Of a DNA stretch of 64,000 nucleotides, positions 1 through 12,267 are shown in pieces. Where the stretch lies: positions 2,147,674 to 2,211,673 of the forward strand of contig OY725501.1 of NCBI GenBank assembly GCA_963281255.1, written 5' to 3'. The DNA is from Aphrocallistes beatrix. Its lineage: Eukaryota; Porifera; Hexactinellida; Sceptrulophora; Aphrocallistidae. Position 1 is the stretch's first letter. Each line of letters opens with the position of its first letter. Made by a program: the position numbers and the translations under genes. Under the pieces are notes generated by a model. It made no database searches, was not told the origin of the DNA, and saw only the letters and a list, made by a program, of their open reading frames with translations.

Positions 1-183
1 TTATACTGTAGTTCACTTTGACTGGATTTACACAGCAAATGTGCAAGCCAACGAATATCTAACGGTCTGACAATCTTCAGCTCAAGTGGATCAAGCACCC
101 GCTGCACCTTTTTGGGACATTCAGCTTTCTTGGGAGAGTGGTGCGAAAATTTCTAGAGGGTGGTGACTGGTGAGTGCGACATA

Positions 184-661
184 TGCACTGCTTGGACAAA
201 AGTATTCGTACATGCCAAAATTTCTATACATATAGTTTTATAACTATTCTATTTTGCGATTCAAAGACATTTAATTTGTTGAGATACGTTTAATTTAACT
301 TCAAATTCGAATTCTTCACATTCCCAATTACTTACTTTAAGATCTTTCAACTTGATTACTTTCCCACAAGGTTGAAAGTTTTCAAACTGTGCCACCTCGT
401 ATCACCAATGTCCAGATATGCAATGGTGATAACTTGTGACATGTGCCATAAGGGAGTAATTGCTGAAATACTTAATCTTGAAGGAGAGTAATTAAGTTGA
501 TTGCTTATAAAGTAGCTAATAATGTGAATGTAAAGAAAATGAATTTGAAAGCAGATTTAAAGCAACTGTTACTGATTATTTTTGCCCTAATAATTGGATT
601 AGTATTATAACAATTTTGATGGAAAATATTGGGGTGTACGAATACTTTCGTCCAGGGAGTG
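184..661. mobile_element. Tc1/mariner-type MITE
   Basis: The ends are inverted repeats: TGGACAAAAGTATTCGTACA near 193 and its near-reverse complement at 634-653, followed by the end motif CACTCCCTGG in reverse, each next to a TA. No coding capacity is visible inside. The terminal sequence resembles Tc1-like ends and the element at 57447-58439, so it is read as a non-autonomous derivative. Confidence 0.6.
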
Positions 662-706
662 TACATGTTTTATACTGGTGGCATTAGTTGCTTGAACATA
701 AGCAAG

Positions 707-1935
707 TTAAAACAAGTTGCAATAGCAGTGTAAGAACACAGCATTAGGTGAATTTTTCTTCTGGAGGCTCTGCATACCATTGCGTTTCGCAGAGAAAGTT
801 ACTGCTTCATCGAATCCCATACCCACGAGCTTACTGATCTGTATGCTCTTGTCTTTCATGAACTCGATAAGGGCAGAATAGATGTTCTTGGCATCGGTGA
901 CTCTCAAGGGAACTATCCTTTGAGAACTATAGAGTGCTCAACAGGTTTCCCATAATCGACCCAACGGTAGAAAATTGAAAGCTCTTCAATGGTTGTTACA
1001 TCAGCGCTTCATCTGCCATTATGTTGAATTTGAATGCTTGATGAAGACGTTTAAGTAGGCTCTTCAGCCCATATGCCAACTGTCTCGATAAATTCAACAA
1101 AAGCTGATTTGGATGTGTTGGTTGCATTCTTTCCAGCTCTTACAAGGAAACTCTTCAAGTCTTCTGCACCACAACTTACGATTAAATCATCAAGTTCGTC
1201 AAAATTGGTTTTGTGGGAAATGTGGCGCCGATCAAGAAAATTGGTGCAACGAATAAGGGCTTTAATAGCAATCCTGTTCTTCAACTTTCCTTGTTCTCCA
1301 ATTTGTTGGAATTGTTTAATAATCGATCCCTCTTGTAGTGCTCTACCTGCAGCCATATCAGCTTCACACGACTGGATTCGAATAATACTTTTTTCATGAA
1401 CTTTCATCTTCTCGATTGCCTTCTTCCAGTTCTTGAATTCAATTTCCTTTCCTCTCCACGAAGGTTAGCCTGGGTTTAGGGAAATCCTCGACCTCGCTCT
1501 CTAATGTCGTCTTTGGTAGGCACGAAATCTTTCCAAACCAAATTTCTGAATGAATTGCTCATGCGTGTATGTTTTGATATTCCAAACCAGAAATCATCGG
1601 ATATTATCCTTGTTCTGCATATGTGTACCGTTACTACCGTCTCAACTGATGGTTCACTCATATATCTTAATTGGAGTTGATTTTTCTTCCTATTAGTCAA
1701 TACTTGTTCAATGACCTCTTTACCGAGCTGATTTCTTCCAACCCCTGTCCTCTACTCAACGGAAAACTCTTTTTATACAGGCTTTGAGATCCATATTCCT
1801 CCTGTTCTTTGAAGAGAAATTCCCCTATTCTTGCAAATCTTACAGAAGGCTCCTTGGAGATTTTCATCAAATATCAGCCAATTAAAGCTCTCTTCCCTTT
1901 TCTTGTTGTATTTTCGAATGCTTGTTACTGACCGG
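707..1935 (-). pseudogene. Decayed hAT-type transposase (TTF zinc finger plus DUF4371)
   Basis: Read from high to low coordinates, three blocks occur in the order of a hAT-like transposase of the ZMYM1/KIAA1586 type. A TTF-type zinc finger fragment at about 1830-1930 carries FNWLIFDENLQGAFCKICKN. A DUF4371-like block at 1051-1407 contains KLKNRIAIKALIRC and GAEDLKSFLVRAG. A further block at 707-907 contains QISKLVGMGFDEAVTFSAKR and ends near HCYCNLF. The blocks are in different frames with stops between them, and the C-terminal dimerisation region is missing, so it is inactive. No clean 8-bp target duplication was found. The family call rests on motif recognition only. Confidence 0.7.
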
Positions 1936-1959
1936 TACTTGCTGCGCTTCTCATGGACA

Positions 1960-2600
1960 GTTACTCGTTTCTTCGCAGACTTGACTCCAAGTACTCAGTA
2001 TCAGATTGATTGCTGTCGAATTCATCTTCACTATTTCTTGGGACGTCAGTTGAGTTTGAAGAGCTTGCACAGCCGAGAAAAAGAGCGAATATTTTGAGAA
2101 GATCAGATTATAGCTAAGACTGCCTCGCCTAGGCTTTTAAAGAAGCCAATGAAGTCTAAATTTAGAGCACTAAAGTGATGCCATTAGTGGTGTCAAGTTT
2201 TTGGAATCTGAAGAGAGGCGGCTAACGGTCCCCTTCATATCCCCAAAACTCTACTTTGTCCCCCCTTGCCTAAATGTCTGACTGAGAAACTGAATAGAAT
2301 GACAATAACATCAGAATTCAATAATTAGTTGACATTTTTGTCTGAGACTCGAACTTCCTCCTGTCAGAAGATCAACTTATGAGCCAAAAAATGAGCTCTG
2401 CGATTTGCAGTTTCTTCGATCAATTTAATAAAGATGCAGTGCACCCTCGCTAATCAAAACACGCTCTGTTCCAATGATCGAAAAAATCGTTCGGATTAGT
2501 GAAATTTTTCCGATTAGAGAACTTACATGAATTCAATAAGATATTAAAGAGATACCGCCTCCGAAAACTTTGCCTGACGTAATAACAAATCGCCAAAATA
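1960..2600. other. Non-coding stretch with one pogo-like MITE end
   Basis: No coding sequence is recognised. Around 2440-2530 the text GTGCACCCTCGCTAATCAAA and a related inverted block (CCGATTAGAGAAC) look like the end of a pogo/Tigger-type MITE, but its second end is not clear. Confidence 0.3.
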
Positions 2601-2602
2601 TT

Positions 2603-4162
2603 TCACCGTTGATTTATTGCATTTATTGCATTGGGAAAAAGAAATGTTTTGTCAAAATCTTTTTGATTCAACCAATTATTACGAATAGACTTCAAAATGT
2701 GAACAAAATCGAAAGTAAGGAATAAAACTCTATTGACATCGGAAGGATGGGGTACTTGAATATCTAATTTTTTATTAGGAGAAAATAATTTATAAAGATT
2801 TACATTCAATGGGTAGTTATCAGTTGAAATAACCTGGACTCTTAAACCACAATTTTCAATATCAATGATGCAAGATTTTATAATAGGAAAAATCTTTTCA
2901 GCTGAGATAGATGGGCATGGAATTAGGCGAGAAATACAGGACCATTTCTTATGCAAACTAGATACCATAATAGAGAAGAAAGTTTGGTGGGATCTTCAGG
3001 ATTTAAATTTGGCGCAATAATCTTTCCTCCTTTATATGAAATATCAGATTTCACATGAATCTCGTCCATTTGGAGGATGACATTTTTTTCTTGTGGCCTG
3101 AAGCATGAAGTAGCTTTGGAAAGATAGGCACAGAAATCATTTTCAAGACCAAAAGAAGAATATAAATTATCTAAGGTATGAACTTGTGGTAAAGTGAGAC
3201 AATCTAGATTTTGGAGATAAGAATAACAAGATGGTGAAATGAGATGAGTTTTAATGGCTAAAATTTGTGTGATTAAATTATACCGTCGCCTGTTTTTGGG
3301 AATGAACAAATTATCCAATTGACATACGTAGGATAAATTGGAGCTTGGCTAAATCAGGACAATTATCTACTGATTCTTCCTGATTTGCAAAATCATTAAC
3401 AACCTCCTTAATGTGATTTTTAGCTCGTGGAATGTGTGTTTACTTTTAGCTTGAATTGATGCAGCATACTTCAAATAAATTTTATTCAAAAGAGACTCAA
3501 TTTGTCTTACATCATTAATTGTATACATTGATAGGGAGAATGACTGTCCTTGCAGCCAGGCGGATGCAACTAAAGATGAATTTATTTTTAAATACAGATT
3601 CACGGAAATGCTTCGTTCGACCATATTGGGATGAATAAATGTACATAATAGTAGTATCGTCACGGTACCATACTAGCCAATTATTTTGTAAATTAATAAG
3701 AAATAACTTATCTTTCAGATCTTGTAGGTTGGTAATCATATACTTCTTTTTCTCCTCACTGTCAGATAGCAAACTCAGCTGAATGGTTTGATTAATAAAT
3801 TCTTCTTCCTTCGATTCGAACGAGAGGCGAGTCCGTTTGGTTGTAGAAGTTGATGAATAGTAAAAAGGACATCCAGGTAGAAAACAAGGGATAGCACCAT
3901 CTCTCAACTTAGGTTTGGTTCGAGGTACATCAGTGAAGGTCCCGTCTCCATTGGGAACCTTGTGTGTCTTGATTATATCGTCGTCTCGAAAATGCTTGGC
4001 GCATACGTTAACAACTTTGAGGGTATCTATATCATCACGATGTAGAGCACTGATCCACGCCTGTCTGAGTTCCGGCGGCTTGTCTGGCATTCTGAATATT
4101 GGAACTCGATCATCCTGATAATAGTTACTCGTACATCCAGGAGCCGAGCAGCTACTAGGCAT
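2603..4162 (-). pseudogene. THAP-domain P-element-like transposase, decayed
   Basis: The N-terminal reading frame (4162 down to about 3515) starts with a THAP zinc-binding domain: MPSSCSAPGCTSNY gives the first cysteines, VCAKHF the later Cys/His, and a proline-rich DGAIPCFLPGC block follows. Further frames hold the RNase H-like transposase of P elements/THAP9: RPQEKNVILQMDEIHVKSDI (first catalytic Asp) at 2923-3318, then VISTDNYPLN and FDFVHILKSIRNNWLNQ at 2603-2968. Frame changes near 3515-3663, 3320-3370 and 2920-2970 break the gene, and the 3' part is missing. Family knowledge: THAP binds the element ends and the RNase H fold cuts DNA. This copy can make at most a THAP-only fragment of about 200 residues. 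Confidence 0.85.
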
Positions 4163-4382
4163 GATTAGCTGATAGACTGTGATACTAATTATTAAATTGA
4201 TAAAAAATGAATGAAAATGTATGTTGGCACAATAGCTATTTAATTAAAGAACTGATTAAATGACAACAAATAAATTTCAATTATTCTTATTTACCTTCCT
4301 ACTCAAATGTAAACAATGAGGTTATTTAATAATTAATATTTATTTAGAAATATTGTGGTTACCTAAATATTACCGGCTATTA

Positions 4383-4440
4383 ACGCATCCCTAGTCTCAA
4401 ATTCCTAGCTTATTGTTAGGCATTATTACAGTAGGCTATG
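4383..4440. repeat. Terminal fragment of MITE family M
   Basis: CGCATCCCTAGTC followed by TACAGTAGGCTATG matches ends at 19122-19180, 23258-23326, 32946-33397 (both ends present) and 56843-56897. This is a solo end, abutting a truncated H1 copy. Confidence 0.6.
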
Positions 4441-4721
4441 ATTGAAGGAACTGCCAGGCAGAGAAAGCTGATTTTTGGCATGTGGAGGTCTTTTGGCTAT
4501 GGCTCCACTAAGTTTTGAGCTCAGACGAAAATGTCGACTCATCATGGAATTATAACGTCATTGTCACCTTTTTTATTATTAGAAATTTCAGTTTTTCGAC
4601 CATAACTAAGTTATTTCAAGTGATAGCTATAGAAGGCTGAGATTTTAATAGAATGTGCATATTAATATACCTCACATATGATGTAACTATCATCAAAAAA
4701 TGATGACTCATCAATATAATA
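4441..4721 (+). mobile_element. H1 Helitron-like repeat, truncated at both ends
   Basis: It contains the H1 internal core GAAAGCTGATTTTTGGCATG, GGCTATGGCTCCACTAAG and TGATGACTCATCA, but lacks the TCCTTAC start and the GC-rich hairpin end. One CRE-like site is mutated to TAACGTCA. Orientation is given relative to the TC end. Confidence 0.75.
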
Positions 4722-4934
4722 ATAATAATAATCTCTACTATGATATTGTCAGCAAATCGCTAGTTCTAGTGCAAATGCTAGATTAATGACTAGATTTAGC
4801 CCAACTTAATATTCTGTTCATAGCACTAATCATGCTTTCTCTTCCGTTCCATAGTAATAAAATTAATGACATTTGTAAATGTTCATATTACTAATCGAGT
4901 TGCTATAACGAATACATCAAATAGTATATACCAT

Positions 4935-5273
4935 ATTGCTTCGAATAAGCGCCCGGGCGCTTATTTATTTCATTCGCTATTTTGACCCGGCGCTCTTTTT
5001 TGTTTACTACATTGACTGGCACTTTTATTTTGCCACAACTGAGAATGTTAGTTCTATTTAAAAAGGATAATGTAATGTTTCAAAAAGTACTTGTATATAT
5101 GCCACTACTGAGAATACTAGTTTGATATGATGTTCAGAGAACTAAAATGCCCCGGAGTCCGACGCTTATTCGAGCCCCAGCGCTTATTCGAGTCCCGGCG
5201 CTTATTCAAGCCCCGTCGCTTATTTATTTCGCTCAACCTTTAGACCAGGCGCTTATTCAGGGAAATACAGTAG
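4935..5273. mobile_element. MITE with repeated GCGCTTATTCGAG motifs
   Basis: The stretch holds an inverted pair near 4945-4960 (AATAAGCGCCCGGGCGCTTATT, a perfect inverted motif with a CCCGGG centre) and at least five further GCGCTTATT-type repeats between 4985 and 5260, ending at GGAAATACAGTA. The organisation resembles pogo/Tigger-type MITEs. No coding sequence. Confidence 0.45.
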
Positions 5274-5618
5274 TTTATATAGATTAGTATGGCTATTGTA
5301 CAATTAACTAAAATAGTTATCTTGAATTTGCACCATAACCTGCATAATCCAAACAGTTCATCATTTTCAATTATAAAAAGACATCAATAATCCAGAACAG
5401 GCACTGTATTCACCAAATCCGACTACCAAAGGGTCAACAACCAATAAAACTTGAAATCTACTGAAAGCTTCATAATACAGGACTCACATCTGTTTACCAT
5501 CCATGACTTGTAGGTGCAAATACTAATAATGAACACACTTAGCATTATATGTTGTAGACCATGCAGTATGTATTTCTGGCCGTTCTCGAAATACATATGG
5601 AAGCATCCTATATATACA

Positions 5619-6203
5619 GGGTGCACCAATAAATTGAGACAAAACACAAAACGATGTAATAACAATAATTTTATGTAAATCTTAGTTATACCTCAAGAGT
5701 AGCTTAACAATGCTATCATCTTAATATTTTATTCAAAATGAGCTCCTTTAGCGTCTACATTTTCTAAGGCGCTTCTTAAATGAATTAATACAGTTATTAA
5801 CATTGGTAAATTGAGGTCTGCTGAATCCTTCGCTTCAACGCTTCCAAACTTTTCTTTTTCTGTAGACCTCAGCCTCGAGAATACCCCATATCCCATAATA
5901 GAGGATTGAGGTCTGGGGAATTTGGTGGCCAGTCGTTCTTGTCCCAGAATTCGATATTTTCAGATTTAAGAAAATCCGACAAATTTTAGCAGTATGACAA
6001 TGAGCTCCATCTTGCTGGTATATTAATTTGTTCTTACGACAAAAAGGAGCTAAGATGTCTCTTGAATGTTATTTAGTAGCTGTTTGCGTGAGCCTTTTTC
6101 GATGAAAAACAGGATAATTTTCTAATTGAGCGCTATACCAGCCCAAACCATTATTTTTGGAGTGAATTTTCTTTTTTGTCTAAATTTTTTGGCGCACCCT
6201 GTG
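5619..6203 (-). pseudogene. Mariner-like transposase relic
   Basis: TACAGGGTGCACC at 5618 and the inverted GGCGCACCCTGT at 6191 bracket the relic. On the - strand the region encodes pieces of a mariner transposase: a MVWAG-type block near 6150, QQDGAHCHTAK near 6015 (second catalytic Asp), and NSPDLNP near 5915 (third catalytic region). Stops and indels are frequent and the N-terminal half is missing, so this is an old, internally deleted copy. Confidence 0.65.
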
Positions 6204-6234
6204 ACTTTTTATGAATATTTCTATGTATATTATA

Positions 6235-6386
6235 CAGTCAGGGTCGCTTTATTATGAACTAACCTTCGGTCCCAATTTCATTTTTTAAATAGGATTTGTA
6301 TTAAATCAAGTTCGCTTAATATGAAGTATCTCTATAATGAAAATATTTTTGGTTCCCTATTGGTCCACAATAAGCGACCCTAACCT
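6235..6386. mobile_element. Short MITE with AGGGTCGCTTATT-type ends
   Basis: CAGTCAGGGTCGCTTTATTATG on the left is answered by CACAATAAGCGACCCTAA on the right. The roughly 150-bp size and lack of coding sequence fit a small Tc1/pogo MITE. Confidence 0.5.
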
Positions 6387-6548
6387 TATTTCTTAGTATA
6401 AGAAATACAGATGGATGGACACACTTAGTACTTCATTCATGTTTCAAGCCATTTCATGTATAAACAAGACTAAACATCCTAATTTGCATGAGATCTCTTG
6501 AGTTCATTCCTTATTTTAGATATAAGTATTACTAATCTAATTTTATAG

Positions 6549-6835
6549 CTCTACTCTCAACGCTAGACTCAGGAAATGAACAATTGGTAGAGGGAGCATT
6601 TTCTACTCTGCAAAAAATATGCGAAGATTTACCAGAACAATTAGACTCTGATTCCTTTCAACGTCCGCTCACCCATATGATACCTAAATTCATTGAATTC
6701 TTCAGTCACCATTCTTCCAAAGTCCGAGCTCATGCTATTACCTGCATTAATCAGTTTATAATCAGCAGATCTTCAGCACTTCTGCAGCAAATTAAACCAT
6801 TTTTAGAAGGATTATTTTCTTTGGCCGAAGACAAG
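6549..6835 (+). CDS. TNPO1: Transportin-1 (karyopherin beta-2), internal exon
   Basis: This exon is bounded by a TTTTATAG acceptor before 6549 and by GAC AAG followed by GTGAAT, a donor at 6836. It encodes about 95 residues including VEGAFSTLQKICEDLPEQLD, MIPKFIEFFSHHSSKVRAHA and CINQFIISRS, which match the HEAT-repeat segment that starts at about residue 130 of human transportin-1. Transportin carries PY-NLS cargoes such as hnRNP A1 into the nucleus and releases them when Ran-GTP binds its N-terminal HEAT repeats. The exon ends in phase 0 and joins in frame to the exon at 12523. Exons for the first 130 or so residues were not found and should lie upstream of the window. Confidence 0.93.
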
Positions 6836-7789
6836 GTGAATTATATACATAAAACATTTCTAATTTCTAGAATTTATAACCATATTTAGTGACATTGTCT
6901 TAATTTTTTTCTTCCTATGCTTGTGATGGTTTCTTATCAATTTCAACATAATATCATTTTGGAATTAGGTCCATTTCAGAACCTGACACGATCTAAACAA
7001 GATGCGAACCAGAAACAGAATTAGATTCTGAATCCATGCTTGAGTCCAAACCCGAGTATATTCTATTGTAAATAAAAAAATTAAAATTGTCAACTGAAAT
7101 ATTGTAAAAATGTTTTAGAAATTCCTTTGTTTTTGGTTGAAATTCCAGGGTCTCAACAGCTCGAGTCGATTTGAACCGAACCTGAACATGAGCCTAAATC
7201 CGACCCGACACCGATTCCAACTCTGAACCAGTCACCATCCAACCATACTACAAAGTATGTATAGTCTACCAGAGAAATTTATCACATTGAGGGATTCCTG
7301 GATGGTAATTGGTTTGGTAGGGTGAAGACAAACTTCGGTATCCTTTTGATTTTTCATTAAAGTATCCGTATTAAAGTTAAATCATTCGGTGAAATTAATG
7401 ATATTTACTTTGTGGTCTACAGGATGGGGCATAAGTTCTGTCACCAGCATAATTTGGTATATTTTTCCACGATTCCCATAATCTTAGTTTTTATAATTAT
7501 TAGATATTGTAGATATATTATCTAAAAGATTTTGTCAGAGTTTATCCAATCCAGAATGTATTAGAAAGTTTGTGTAGAAAGAATGTGTCGCGTGCCACAG
7601 CTAAAATCGAGAAAAGAGACTTCCTACATTCTGGAGAAATTTATCTCAGACGTTTCCAGACGTTTAAGTCATATTCACTAAGATTTAAGTTCGATCTGAA
7701 GAGAACCTTAAGCAACCTAGGGAGGTGTCTTAAGTATTGTAATTGATTCGATTTCGACTAATTACTCCATAAATGTTGTTCAAACTTAT

Positions 7790-8412
7790 TAGGAAGTAAG
7801 TCTGCAGCCTTTAAGGATTCGAACGAATCATCTTGCTCATCAACAATTCTCCTTTTCTTCCGACTTTTCTTCGATGTCTTACGAGTATATATTGCCGGGA
7901 TTTCAACTTCTGGAGACTCTAAAATTGGAGTACCTTCAAATTCACCGGGACCTGCAGCTGATACTGGTGACGCTATTGAAATTCATTGTTCTCTGCTGGT
8001 GCTTGAAAAAGATCAGCAGCACCTGAAATTCCGCTAAAAGCAGGGGTGTTTAGAAACATCTCTGTTACCCGATCTGCGTCAGAAATACTTCTATCTGCTG
8101 ATATAACTTGCATGTCCTCGTCTTCTACCTGTCCAGCAGTGTTTGTACCCCCTCCAGTGTTTCTGGCTTCCCTAAAGTTTGCATCAACTTTGTACTTTGC
8201 GTTTAGCTTTAGGTTGGTCCATTTTCCTAATATATTCTACAGCTCTGCCATTGCTATGTACTGAGTTAAGTTTGGCTGCAATGTCTCTCCAGGTTTGCTT
8301 TCTCCTTTTGTTTTTGTCAGCTGAATATCCTGAGCCTCTCAAAATCTCACCTGCAGATTCAATTCCATTAATGAGACTGCCCTCTTCTTCTCTGGTCCAA
8401 TTTGCTTTGCGT
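7790..8412 (-). pseudogene. Harbinger-associated Myb/SANT-like protein, decayed
   Basis: Read on the - strand from about 8412, the frame gives NWTREEEGSLINGIESAGEI, then KRRKQTWRDIAAKLNSVH and, after a one-base frameshift near 8218, a MWTNLKLNAK-type block and FREARNTGGG. The tryptophan-spaced helix pattern and the KxWxNLK/AR-TGGG signature belong to the Myb/SANT-like DNA-binding protein that is the second gene of PIF/Harbinger transposons. A stop interrupts the frame near 7980. No Harbinger transposase or ends were seen next to it. It lies antisense inside the transportin intron. Confidence 0.7.
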
Positions 8413-9494
8413 TTGACTTATAAAATGCCACTTTAAAGTAGTTCTGACACAAAAAACTTCCCAATATAACCATGGACGTTTGTTTTGTACCAAAATGCGA
8501 ACTTGTCTAAAGAATGTAAGAATGTTAAAATGAAATTTTCGCAAAATTCCCATCCTAAAATACTAAAAAGTAATTAAATAGTAGTTTCCTCCCCAAAATT
8601 CACAGAATTGTCTCCTCTTCAAAATCAGTAGTTTGGAATGGCGAAAAGAATGTCTTTGAAACTTAATCTCAAAATCGGTTTTTAAAAATTTTGAATACCG
8701 TATTAAAAGCTATAGATTTTCACCTTTCCAAAAGGTTATTTTGAAGGGCAGACTATTCTGCGTCTCTTTGAGATGTATATTATTTAAATATTCAATTCGT
8801 GTATGTTGACAGAAATAATTCTAGTTTGGGATCTTTTTAATATTGGGGGCATTTGATACATAAATTTCTCCACCAAAAGTAGTCTTTTACTTAGGTCATT
8901 TCGTAAGTACTGAGCCACTATCTGTATTCAGAAGTTAGTGGAAATAGAATATTATCGAATTGTTCATTGTATAGCTCAGCAGGGGATCGGCTTTCGATTT
9001 GCAGATAGAGTTGCTGTGATAATTATTGTGGTTCCTAAAACCGATTTAAGTGCATCAGTTCAGGATACTGCCTTCGAACGTGATTTATGGGTTTACTAAA
9101 GCTGTATTTCATTTCTGAGCAAATTTAGAATATTATAACTGAACTTTCCATTAAATTCAACGTATAAAAAACATGAATATTGATTTATTTGTTGTATAAT
9201 GATTTTGGTCTGGAGGATAAATTGTTTTTGAAATGGTATTCTGCCACATTTCTCTCAATTTAGGGGCGAAAATTGGAAAAATCCACTATAAGTGGCATAA
9301 TTACTTTTTATCACACACAGGTTATTGTACTAAACACCCGTTTACATGGCACACATCAACTCTTAATTATTTGACCTTGTAGTGATCTTAATTCACGATT
9401 TTTTTTAAGGAAAATCACCAATTTTTTCAATGAAGAGATTCCAATTTCGACTGTAACCTAAACCGATGTGTATATAATCCATAGACTCCTTTAA

Positions 9495-10550
9495 CTAAGG
9501 ACTGTAGGCGTTCAATCTCAGGTCCTGGTACTTGGGTCCATTGTGTATTATTGATATCCCGTAATCCGCTCAAGTTAGACATGAGAGATGTATTATTGTT
9601 GAATAGGAAGTCGTATTTTTAGAGTCCATTGGTCATGATGGTCTACCTCAACTATGTGTAGAATGTGAGTTATGTGGTTTTTCACACCTGTTTTTCACAG
9701 ATTTAAGATACATTTTGGCAATTTTCTGACCTGTTTAAGCACATTTTAGAGCGTTATTAATGTATGATTTTCGAAGATAATCAAGGTAGGAACGGGTTAA
9801 TTCGAAATATTTGGACATTTCAAATGGAATGTTGCTACATTCCAGCGTTGCTATGGAAACGTATGTATACCATTTGAGCCGTTATCTTGAAAACCGTTAT
9901 AGTTAGATAGTTAAATTTGACTATATTTGATAGATAATAGGTTACCTTCTATTAGCTCCTAATACATTTTATAACATTAATTCTTAAGGTTTTCGAGATA
10001 TGGTGCAATATATTTTATGAATCATATTTGTTAAATTGCACCATATCTCGAAAACCTTGAGATTTAATGTTATAAAATGTATTAGGAGCTAATAGAAAGT
10101 AACCTATTATCTATCAAATATAATTAAATTTGACTGTCTAACTTTAACGGTTTTCAAGATATCGGCTCAAATGGTATACATACGTTTCCATAGCAACGCT
10201 GGAATGTAGCAACATTCCATTTGAAATGTCCAAATATTTCGAATTAACCCGTTCCTACCTTGATTATCTTCGAAAATCATACATTAATAACGCTTTAAAA
10301 TGTGCTTAAAACAGGTCAGAAAATTGCCAAAATGTATCTTAAATCTGTGAAAAACAGGTGTGAAAAACCACATAACTCACATTCCGCACATAGTTGAGGT
10401 AGGCCATCATGACCAATGGATTCTAAAAATACGACTTCCTATTCAACAATAATACATCTCTCATGTCTAACTTGAGCGGATTACGGGATATCAATAATAC
10501 ACAATGGACCCAAGTTCCAGGACCCGAGATTGAACGCCTACAGTCCTTAC
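9495..10550. mobile_element. 1.06-kb near-perfect palindrome flanked by TTAA
   Basis: Arms of about 520 bp (9495 to about 10008, and about 10034 to 10550) are near-exact reverse complements around a roughly 25-bp AT-rich centre. Outer ends are CTAAGGACTGTAGGCG and its inverse. TTAA stands immediately outside both ends (9491-9494 and 10551-10554), the target duplication used by piggyBac- and Kolobok-type transposases. There is no coding capacity. A solo copy of the same end lies at 60385-60440. Read as a foldback-type, non-autonomous element of TTAA specificity. Confidence 0.8.
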
Positions 10551-10554
10551 TTAA

Positions 10555-10674
10555 CCCACGCTTGCCACAGGAATGTGTTGCGTCATTTCCGGTTTAAGCT
10601 ATTTTCAATGGGGAAGCCATATAAGTTTGGGGTTACTACTATAAATAGAAAAATTCCAAGTGCATTCAAGGGAT
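10555..10674. mobile_element. TTAA-flanked MITE, about 120 bp
   Basis: It starts CCCACGCTTGCC right after TTAA and ends before TTAA at 10675, with TGCATTCAAGGG near the end. The reverse complement of the same unit lies at 43298-43412, also between two TTAA sites. It shares its left TTAA with the large palindrome. Confidence 0.65.
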
Positions 10675-11824
10675 TTAAAGGAGTCTATGATATAATCAAA
10701 TGTAGCAACCACAATAATTATCCTATTTTAACTAATCAAATGAATAATCCCGATCATTTCTACGAATTATGTAAATATGTCGACAACTAACAAGAAATAT
10801 CTGTATCCATCTGAACTCCATGGCTGAATCAATGATGACACCTTTTATAGTTGTGTGAGCGTGTTGCTGAATTATCACTTAAGTACCTTGTTTCAAATGT
10901 TGGAACTAGCCTCGGCGCATATTTGACAGTTATCACAATACGCGTTATTACTTAGGTATTTTCATAAGTACTCAACCGTTCGATCTTTATTCAGAAGTTA
11001 GAGGAAATAGTAGAATATTTTCGATTTGTCCATTGTATAGCTCAGGGTATCAGCTTTCGATTTGCATATAGGGTTACAGGGATAGCTTTTCTCTAATTTG
11101 GAGTTTATTGCAAGGAGTTTCCATTCATGACTATGCAACCTAGGGAGAAACGTGGACTGCTCGGTCCTCCCGAATAATGCAAATAATTTGGAATTCAGAA
11201 AAACATTCATCCCCATATCACCTCGAGGGGACCCGTACAGCTGAAGAGACAATTGGGAATGTTAAGCGAGTAATGAGATACCTTCTTGCAGATCGAGAAA
11301 TTCCAATCCTCCAATGGCCCCTTTAGTGAATGAAATTAGCTTTGTGATCAATTCCTTCCTTATCGCGAGTACTTCATTGAGCCCAGATTACTGAGTACTA
11401 CCTAAGGGCACAGCATACGGACGCCGCTTGACGCCAAATGGAAAGTGTGGGAGCAAAGAGAATGGACAATTTTTGTCCTATTTATTAGATTTTTCTCCAT
11501 AACGTTTTCAGAGAATATATCATGAGGGTGTAAAGGATGTAAAGGAAATTTAGACAAGCTGTAGAATCTCTGTGCAGAAGAAGTAACTATACGATTTTTC
11601 AATTCGACACTTCGTAGAAACATGAGAATGAGCAGCTAGACAAGGTGTCAACTCAGAATTCATTAATGCAATCCTATCATTTGTTTACGCATAAGGTACT
11701 TGTACAGGTATATGTCCCCCCTGATGTACCATTTTTTTATCATCTTTTTCAGAGGTTAATTATTCACTTCACAATTTGTAATGCAATTAAAATTATATTG
11801 TTTCAAGATTTACGTTGATTTTAG

Positions 11825-11955
11825 CCATCCAGACATCCGAATAATCCACCGAAATACCAAGTGAGTATACTCTGGTTCAATCATTGTTCTAATAGGTCCC
11901 ACTGTTCTAGTTACTAGTATCGCGACGCATTTGCGAGGAAGTCTGGATACTAGCA
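11825..11955. repeat. Hairpin repeat family P, diverged copy
   Basis: CCATCCAGACATCC, then ACCAAGTGAGTAT, and the inverse TATCGCGACGCATTTG with GTCTGGAT form a degraded hairpin related to the sharper copy at 25449-25586. Confidence 0.5.
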
Positions 11956-12267
11956 AACTGGGTACATTTATGATATTTTCTCCCCAACGAGTTTTTCGGA
12001 ATGCAATATATGTGAGAATGATTAATTTTCAACACAAGATTTTGAATATTAATGAATAGAAAATTTATTATACGTTTTTATCCAACTCCAAATGACAACT
12101 AGACACCTTTTAGTGTTCAGACAAACTGCACTCAGAAATCCATTAATTTATTGAACTCCTAAAGTACAAAAAGCAATTTTATCACCCTCTGCAGTTCCAT
12201 ATTTTTTTATAATGTGTTTATTTTATTATCCTTATATAATCGAAAATGTTTGCTCATTTTGAATTAG

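Larger units (their letters stand above)
8876..11060. mobile_element. Nested MITE complex
   Basis: The left part (8892-9080, with CTTAGGT, TCATTGTATAGCTCAG and AATTATTGTGGTTCCT) and the right part (10690-11060, with GCAACCACAATAATTATCC and TTGTCCATTGTATAGCTCAG) match the inverted-repeat MITE at 21791-22548. The sequence AAACCGATGTGTATA at 9463 resumes as ATAATCAAATGTAGCAACCA at 10691. The intervening segment has its own short inverted ends (TCCATAGACTCC / GGAGTCTATGA) and encloses the TTAA palindrome. At least three insertion layers are inferred. Confidence 0.5.

Noticed and set aside
1073..1399. Plus-strand frame of 108 codons
   Set aside because: It is antisense to the DUF4371 block of the decayed hAT gene and has no domain of its own.
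8046..8436. Plus-strand open frames in the transportin intron
   Set aside because: The - strand of the same region encodes the recognisable Myb/SANT-like Harbinger protein; the + frames are its shadows.
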